From positions 434,001 through 498,000 of the forward strand of contig JAXMCE010000001.1 in the NCBI GenBank assembly GCA_046349515.1: a stretch of 64,000 nt of DNA, written 5' to 3'. Position 1 is the stretch's first letter, and the number at the start of each line of letters is the position of its first letter. Source of the DNA: JBGPGW01 sp046349515 (lineage in GTDB: Bacteria > Pseudomonadota > Alphaproteobacteria > CADEGL01). The notes beneath the pieces are model-generated. The model saw only the letters and a list, made by a program, of their open reading frames with translations. It made no database searches and had not been told where the DNA came from. A program made the position numbers and the translations under genes. Positions 60,888 to 64,000 of this stretch are shown here, piece after piece.

Positions 60888-61637
60888 TCACGCCCCAAAT
60901 CGCCGGACGACGTCGTCCGCGATGTCGCAATTGGCGTAGACCTGCTGCACGTCGTCGGCCTCTTCGAGGCTCTCGAGCAATTCGAGGACGGAGACCGCCG
61001 CCTCACCCCCGACCGGCACATCCATCATGGGCCGCCAGACGAGCCGCGCCGAGGCGGGCGAACCGAGCCGGCTCTCGAGCGCGTCGCGAACTGTGTTGAA
61101 GGTCTCGACGTCGCACAGCACTTCGTGGCCCGTTGCGGTCGTCTCGACATCGTTGGCCCCGGCATCGACCGCGGCCTCGAAGATCGCGTCGGCCGTGCCG
61201 ATCTCCGTCGGGAAGACGATGCTGCCGACCCGGGAGAACTGGTGGCTGACGCTGCCGGTCTCGGCCAGCGTCCCGCCGTGCTTGGCGAAGGCGGTGCGCA
61301 CCTCGCTCGCCGTGCGGTTGCGGTTGTCGGTGAGCGCCTCGACGATGACGGCAACCCCGCCCGGCGCGAAGCCTTCGTAGCGCACCTCCTGGTACTGGGC
61401 GCCGTCCTCGCCGCCGACCGCGCGCTTGATCGCGCGTTCGATGTTGTCCTTGGGCATGTTGGCCGCGCGGGCGTTGGCCATCGCCCCCCTCAAGCGCGGG
61501 TTCATGGCAGGATCGGGCAGGCCCTCGCGCGCCGCGACGATGATCTCGCGGGTCAGGCGTGCAAAAAGGCGCGCGCGCTTCGAATCCTGCGCGCCCTTTC
61601 GGTGCATGATGTTCTTGAACTGCGAATGGCCGGCCAT
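60888..61637 (-). CDS. yebC: YebC/PmpR-family (TACO1-like) protein
   Basis: A 249-residue protein: AGHSQFKNIMHRKGAQDSKRA at the start, NPRLRGAMANARAANMPKDNIERAIKRA, YEGFAPGGVAVIVE, and HGGTLAETGSVSHQF. Members are translation or transcription regulators. It leads yebC-ruvCAB-ybgC-tolQRAB. GAGGAG precedes ATG. Confidence 0.96.
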   Translation of the reverse strand: MAGHSQFKNIMHRKGAQDSKRARLFARLTREIIVAAREGLPDPAMNPRLRGAMANARAANMPKDNIERAIKRAVGGEDGAQYQEVRYEGFAPGGVAVIVEALTDNRNRTASEVRTAFAKHGGTLAETGSVSHQFSRVGSIVFPTEIGTADAIFEAAVDAGANDVETTATGHEVLCDVETFNTVRDALESRLGSPASARLVWRPMMDVPVGGEAAVSVLELLESLEEADDVQQVYANCDIADDVVRRFGA

Positions 61638-61682
61638 CTCTCCTCGATTGCCTATGCTCAGTGGGAGAAGAGCTTACTCTAT

Positions 61683-61692
61683 ACCATATATA
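61683..61692 (-). promoter_or_regulatory. TATATATGGT element upstream of yebC, AT-rich promoter region
   Basis: On the minus strand CACTATATATGGTATAGAG (61676-61694) is an AT-rich island 40-55 bp before yebC. TATAGA at 61678-61683 is a five-of-six -10. No good -35 exists, so it may be activator-dependent. It shares the TATATATGGT core with the pal leader. Confidence 0.4.
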
Positions 61693-61771
61693 GTGTTTTC
61701 GCGCCTAGCGAGCGGGCGCCCATGCCCTTATGCGCAGCAAATAAGGCAGGAATGCGGCTAGCGCCGCGCCG

Positions 61772-62593
61772 TCAGCCGCGCGATTGGGGCCGTTCGGCCG
61801 TGAGCACGCCGCCCACGCGAAGCGGTGCCACGCCCTTGGCGAGGCCTGTCTTGTCGTCGGTTTCGACCACGACGCCGCAGAGCGTCGCCTCGCCCTCGGC
61901 GGGCGCGAGGCGCTCGGTCGGCAACTTTCGCGTGAAGCGAAAGACCGATGCTTCGCGCTGCATGCCGATCACCGATTCGTAGTCGCCGCACATGCCGACA
62001 TCGGAGATGTAGGCGCTGCCCTTGGGCAGGATCCGGTGGTCGGAGGTCGGCACATGGGTGTGCGTGCCGACCGCGAGCGAGACCCTGCCATCGGCGTAAT
62101 AGCCGAGCGCCTGCTTCTCGCTCGTGGCTTCGCCGTGCATGTCGAGGACGATCGCGTCCGCCGTCTCGGCAAGCCGGTGCTGCGCGAGCATGGCATCGAT
62201 CGAGGCGAAGGGATCGTCGAGCGGGTCCATGAAGAGGCGCAGCATGACGTGGATCACGGCGATGCGCTTTCCGTCGACCGTGCGGAAGAGTCCCATGCCG
62301 CGACCGGGCGTGCCCTTGGGGAAGTTCTGCGGGCGCAGGAGTCGCGCGTCGCCCTCGATGTAGGGGATGATCTCGCGCTGGTCCCAGACGTGATTGCCCG
62401 TGGTGATGACGTCGACGCCGGCCCCGTAGATCCCCTGGCAGATCTTGCCGGTGATGCCGTAACCGCCGGCGGCGTTCTCGCCGTTGGCGATGACGAAGTC
62501 GAGCGCGAGCTCGCGCCGGAGCTGCGGCAGGCGCTCGGCGAGCGCATCGCGCCCGCTGCGCCCGACGATATCGCCGAGGAAGAGCAGCCTCAC
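61772..62593 (-). CDS. YmdB-family metallophosphoesterase
   Basis: A 273-residue two-metal phosphoesterase (TIGR00282 type). Metal ligands: MRLLFLGDIVGRSGRD, IANGENAAGGYGI, TGNHVWDQ, DMHGEATSEK and VGTHTHVPTSD. B. subtilis YmdB cleaves 2',3'-cyclic nucleotides; the substrate here is unknown. It overlaps the fau stop by 4 bp. Confidence 0.93.
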   Translation of the reverse strand: MRLLFLGDIVGRSGRDALAERLPQLRRELALDFVIANGENAAGGYGITGKICQGIYGAGVDVITTGNHVWDQREIIPYIEGDARLLRPQNFPKGTPGRGMGLFRTVDGKRIAVIHVMLRLFMDPLDDPFASIDAMLAQHRLAETADAIVLDMHGEATSEKQALGYYADGRVSLAVGTHTHVPTSDHRILPKGSAYISDVGMCGDYESVIGMQREASVFRFTRKLPTERLAPAEGEATLCGVVVETDDKTGLAKGVAPLRVGGVLTAERPQSRG

Positions 62594-63183
62594 GGCGCGC
62601 CCGGCCCCACGGCCCGCATCGCCGTGCGCTCCGTGACGATCCCGTCGAGCGGCTCATCGCGCTCATCGTGGGGCACCGAGGGCACCTCCTGCGCGCTGAA
62701 GGCGAGGCCGATCGCCGCGCATGGTCCGCCATCGGCGCGCAGCGCCGCGAGGGTCATGTCGTAATAGCCTGCGCCGTGGCCGAGCCGGTAGCCGGCGCGG
62801 TCGAAGGCGAGCAGCGGCACAAGGAGGACACTCGGTCGAATCGATTCCGCTTCCGGTGCGGGCGTGGGGATGCCGAGGCTGCCACGAACGAGAGGATCGC
62901 CCCACTGCCAGCGGCGGAAGAGGAGCGCGCGTCCCCGTCCCTGGACAACCGGCAAGGCGAGGCGCTGGCCGCGGCGGGCGAGAGCTTCGAGGAGCGGGCG
63001 CGGATCGAGCTCGGCACCGACGGGCCAGTAAGCCGAGACGACGTCGTCGGGCCGGGGCGGGAACGACGCCATGCAGTTGCGTGCGACATCCGTGCCGGCG
63101 AGGACACCGCATGCGGCCGCGGCCGCCTCACGCGACGCCGACGCTGTCTTGCGAAGCGCGCGCTTGGCTTCAGCGATATCCAT
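62590..63183 (-). CDS. fau: 5-formyltetrahydrofolate cyclo-ligase
   Basis: A 197-residue ATP-dependent enzyme: a basic N-terminal helix (EAKRALRKTASASREA), PLLAFDRAGYRLGHGAGYYD (substrate and ATP loop). ATG 63183 is the family start. The longer upstream frame covers the 6S RNA region and is not coding. The 6S-fau arrangement is widespread. Confidence 0.92.
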   Translation of the reverse strand: MDIAEAKRALRKTASASREAAAAACGVLAGTDVARNCMASFPPRPDDVVSAYWPVGAELDPRPLLEALARRGQRLALPVVQGRGRALLFRRWQWGDPLVRGSLGIPTPAPEAESIRPSVLLVPLLAFDRAGYRLGHGAGYYDMTLAALRADGGPCAAIGLAFSAQEVPSVPHDERDEPLDGIVTERTAMRAVGPGAP

Positions 63184-63294
63184 CGATCGAACAGTCCTTC
63201 GAAGAAGCGACGGGCGAAGATGCGACGGGCGATGGTCTGCATGGCACCCCGCGCCCGTCGCGTGGCTTGGGGACGGCCTTGAGGAATGAAGGCG

Positions 63295-63436
63295 GAGCCG
63301 GATCGGCCGTCGGTGATGTGAAGTCCACTGAGGCCCGCTTACGCAGGTGGGCGCCGTGTGCCGAGACCACGGTCCCGGTAGGGACAGCTCCCGAGTGGAT
63401 AAACATTGGCCCCCGGGACAACGAACACCTAACGCG
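63295..63436 (-). ncRNA. ssrS: 6S RNA (SsrS), approximate ends
   Basis: The 279-bp gap between zapA and fau is the usual 6S RNA locus. On the minus strand it opens with GGTGTTCGTTGTCC (63416-63429), like the conserved 5' GUGUUCG of 6S RNAs. A GC-rich hairpin arm and CCCACCTGCGTAAGCGGGCC (63335-63354) sit in the middle. GGACTTCACATCACC (63312-63326) pairs partly with the 5' end to close a long rod. Ends are estimated from the pairing. 6S RNA binds the housekeeping RNA polymerase in stationary phase. Confidence 0.7.
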
Positions 63437-63462
63437 CCGCCCAGCAACCGCCCACCTGGAAT

Positions 63463-63801
63463 CTAGGTGCGTTCGAGGCGTGCGGCAATCTCCTCGACGC
63501 GGCCGGCCAGGGTCTCGATGGCTTCGGCCGCGACGGAGCCCATTTGGGCCTCGGCCATTTGGCGGGACTCCCGCTCCTGCCGGATGTCCGCCAGCTCCGC
63601 ATTGGCGTCCGCGAGCTCGTCCGCGATGAGGAGGCTCACCATGACGAGGAGGCGCATGTCGCCCACCTGGCCCATGGCCGCGACGAGCTCCGCCACCCTC
63701 CGGTCGATATAGCTCGCGAGCTGGCGCAGGTGCTCTTCCTGTCCATCATCGCACGCAATCTGGTAGCCGCGTCCGTTGATGGTGACCGCGACCTGGGCCA
63801 C
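63463..63801 (-). CDS. zapA: Cell division protein ZapA
   Basis: A 112-residue FtsZ-ring bundling factor: VAVTINGRGYQIACDDGQEEHL, a globular head, then a C-terminal coiled coil (IADELADANAELADIRQE). It follows the DUF4164-like gene by 4 bp. Confidence 0.9.
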   Translation of the reverse strand: MAQVAVTINGRGYQIACDDGQEEHLRQLASYIDRRVAELVAAMGQVGDMRLLVMVSLLIADELADANAELADIRQERESRQMAEAQMGSVAAEAIETLAGRVEEIAARLERT

Positions 63802-63805
63802 GCGC

Positions 63806-64000
63806 CTACTCCAGGATTCGCTTCAGGCGGTCGATGGCCGCATCGAGGCGCCGCTCGACCGTGTCGGTCACGCCGCGGAGCGCCGTGACGGATGCCTCGG
63901 CCGACTGCTTGGCCGCCGCGTGCTCGGCCGATGCGGCCTGCTCGCGGACAAGGGCGGAATCGAGGGCCGCCTGGAGGCGCATGACCGACTGCTCGAGACG
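63806..64000 (-). CDS. DUF4164-like coiled-coil protein, C-terminal part (5' end outside window)
   Basis: The frame is open to the right edge; 64 residues are visible, ending in VTDTVERRLDAAIDRLKRI and a Leu-Glu before TAG. Heptad-rich, Ala/Gln/Glu/Arg composition indicates a coiled coil. A small coiled-coil DUF4164 gene beside zapA is common in alphaproteobacteria. Function is unknown, possibly cell division. Confidence 0.65.
   Translation of the reverse strand, partial: RLEQSVMRLQAALDSALVREQAASAEHAAAKQSAEASVTALRGVTDTVERRLDAAIDRLKRILE

Noticed and set aside
61726..61746. Inverted repeat CCTTAT/ATAAGG between ymdB and yebC as a terminator
   Set aside because: Six-bp AT-rich stem with no U-tract. 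It may be incidental.

Overview
This 64 kb window has very high GC, almost no intergenic space, and a gene content and order that fit a free-living alphaproteobacterium of the Rhodospirillales or a related order. Pointers are the block zapA - 6S RNA - fau - ymdB - yebC - ruvCAB - ybgC - tolQRAB - pal - cpoB - tilS - ftsH - folP - glmM - thiD, a short-form histidine pathway gene (hisZ), a DUF2336 protein, a small membrane protein beside rluD, and a CtrA-type box. The taxonomic call is inference from gene order and protein signatures, not from a search.

Layout. 1-7.2 kb: the end of a molybdopterin oxidoreductase, a small ABM-domain protein, a glycine-zipper lipoprotein, an enolase-superfamily enzyme coupled to an unusual 2-hydroxyacid dehydrogenase, a pair of creatinase-fold proteins lacking the M24 metal ligands, and tRNA-Glu(CTC). 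7.4-12.7 kb: a CoA-thioester operon (hydroxyacyl-CoA dehydrogenase, CaiD-like hydratase, CaiC-like ligase, DmdC-type acyl-CoA dehydrogenase). 12.7-21.2 kb: MFS transporter, Baeyer-Villiger-type monooxygenase, an acoABC-like 2-oxoacid/acetoin dehydrogenase operon, an SDR, a membrane protein and threonine aldolase. 21.2-33.8 kb: rluD, rpoH, a Rieske oxygenase, purA-hisZ, a second enolase-superfamily enzyme, an EAL protein and serC-serA. 33.9-44.6 kb: convergent GST paralogues, a CHASE2 cyclase with a FecR partner, MaoC and PhzF enzymes, a BetA-like oxidoreductase, and a diguanylate cyclase translationally coupled to DUF2336. 44.6-64 kb: mostly one minus-strand housekeeping block for nucleotide and cell-wall precursors, recombination, envelope integrity and cell division.

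How the genes work together. The right half is core biology. Tol-Pal constricts the outer membrane, RuvABC resolves Holliday junctions, FtsH and RpoH form the usual heat-shock control pair (here about 27 kb apart), and GlmM/FolP/ThiD/SerA/SerC/PurA/HisZ supply precursors. The left half is an accessory catabolic zone. It has several enzymes whose nearest recognisable relatives act on carnitine, betaines or other quaternary amines (CaiC/CaiD-like, HpbD-like epimerase, Rieske oxygenase with Glu in the bridging position, BetA-like dehydrogenase), plus acetoin-type carbon flow.

No phage, IS element, CRISPR array or defence island was seen. The most interesting signals are the paired metal-ligand-free M24 proteins with a tandem 16-bp repeat upstream, the CtrA box in front of the GGDEF-DUF2336 pair, the 2-hydroxyacid dehydrogenase that lacks the usual catalytic Glu, and the dispersed quaternary-amine signature.
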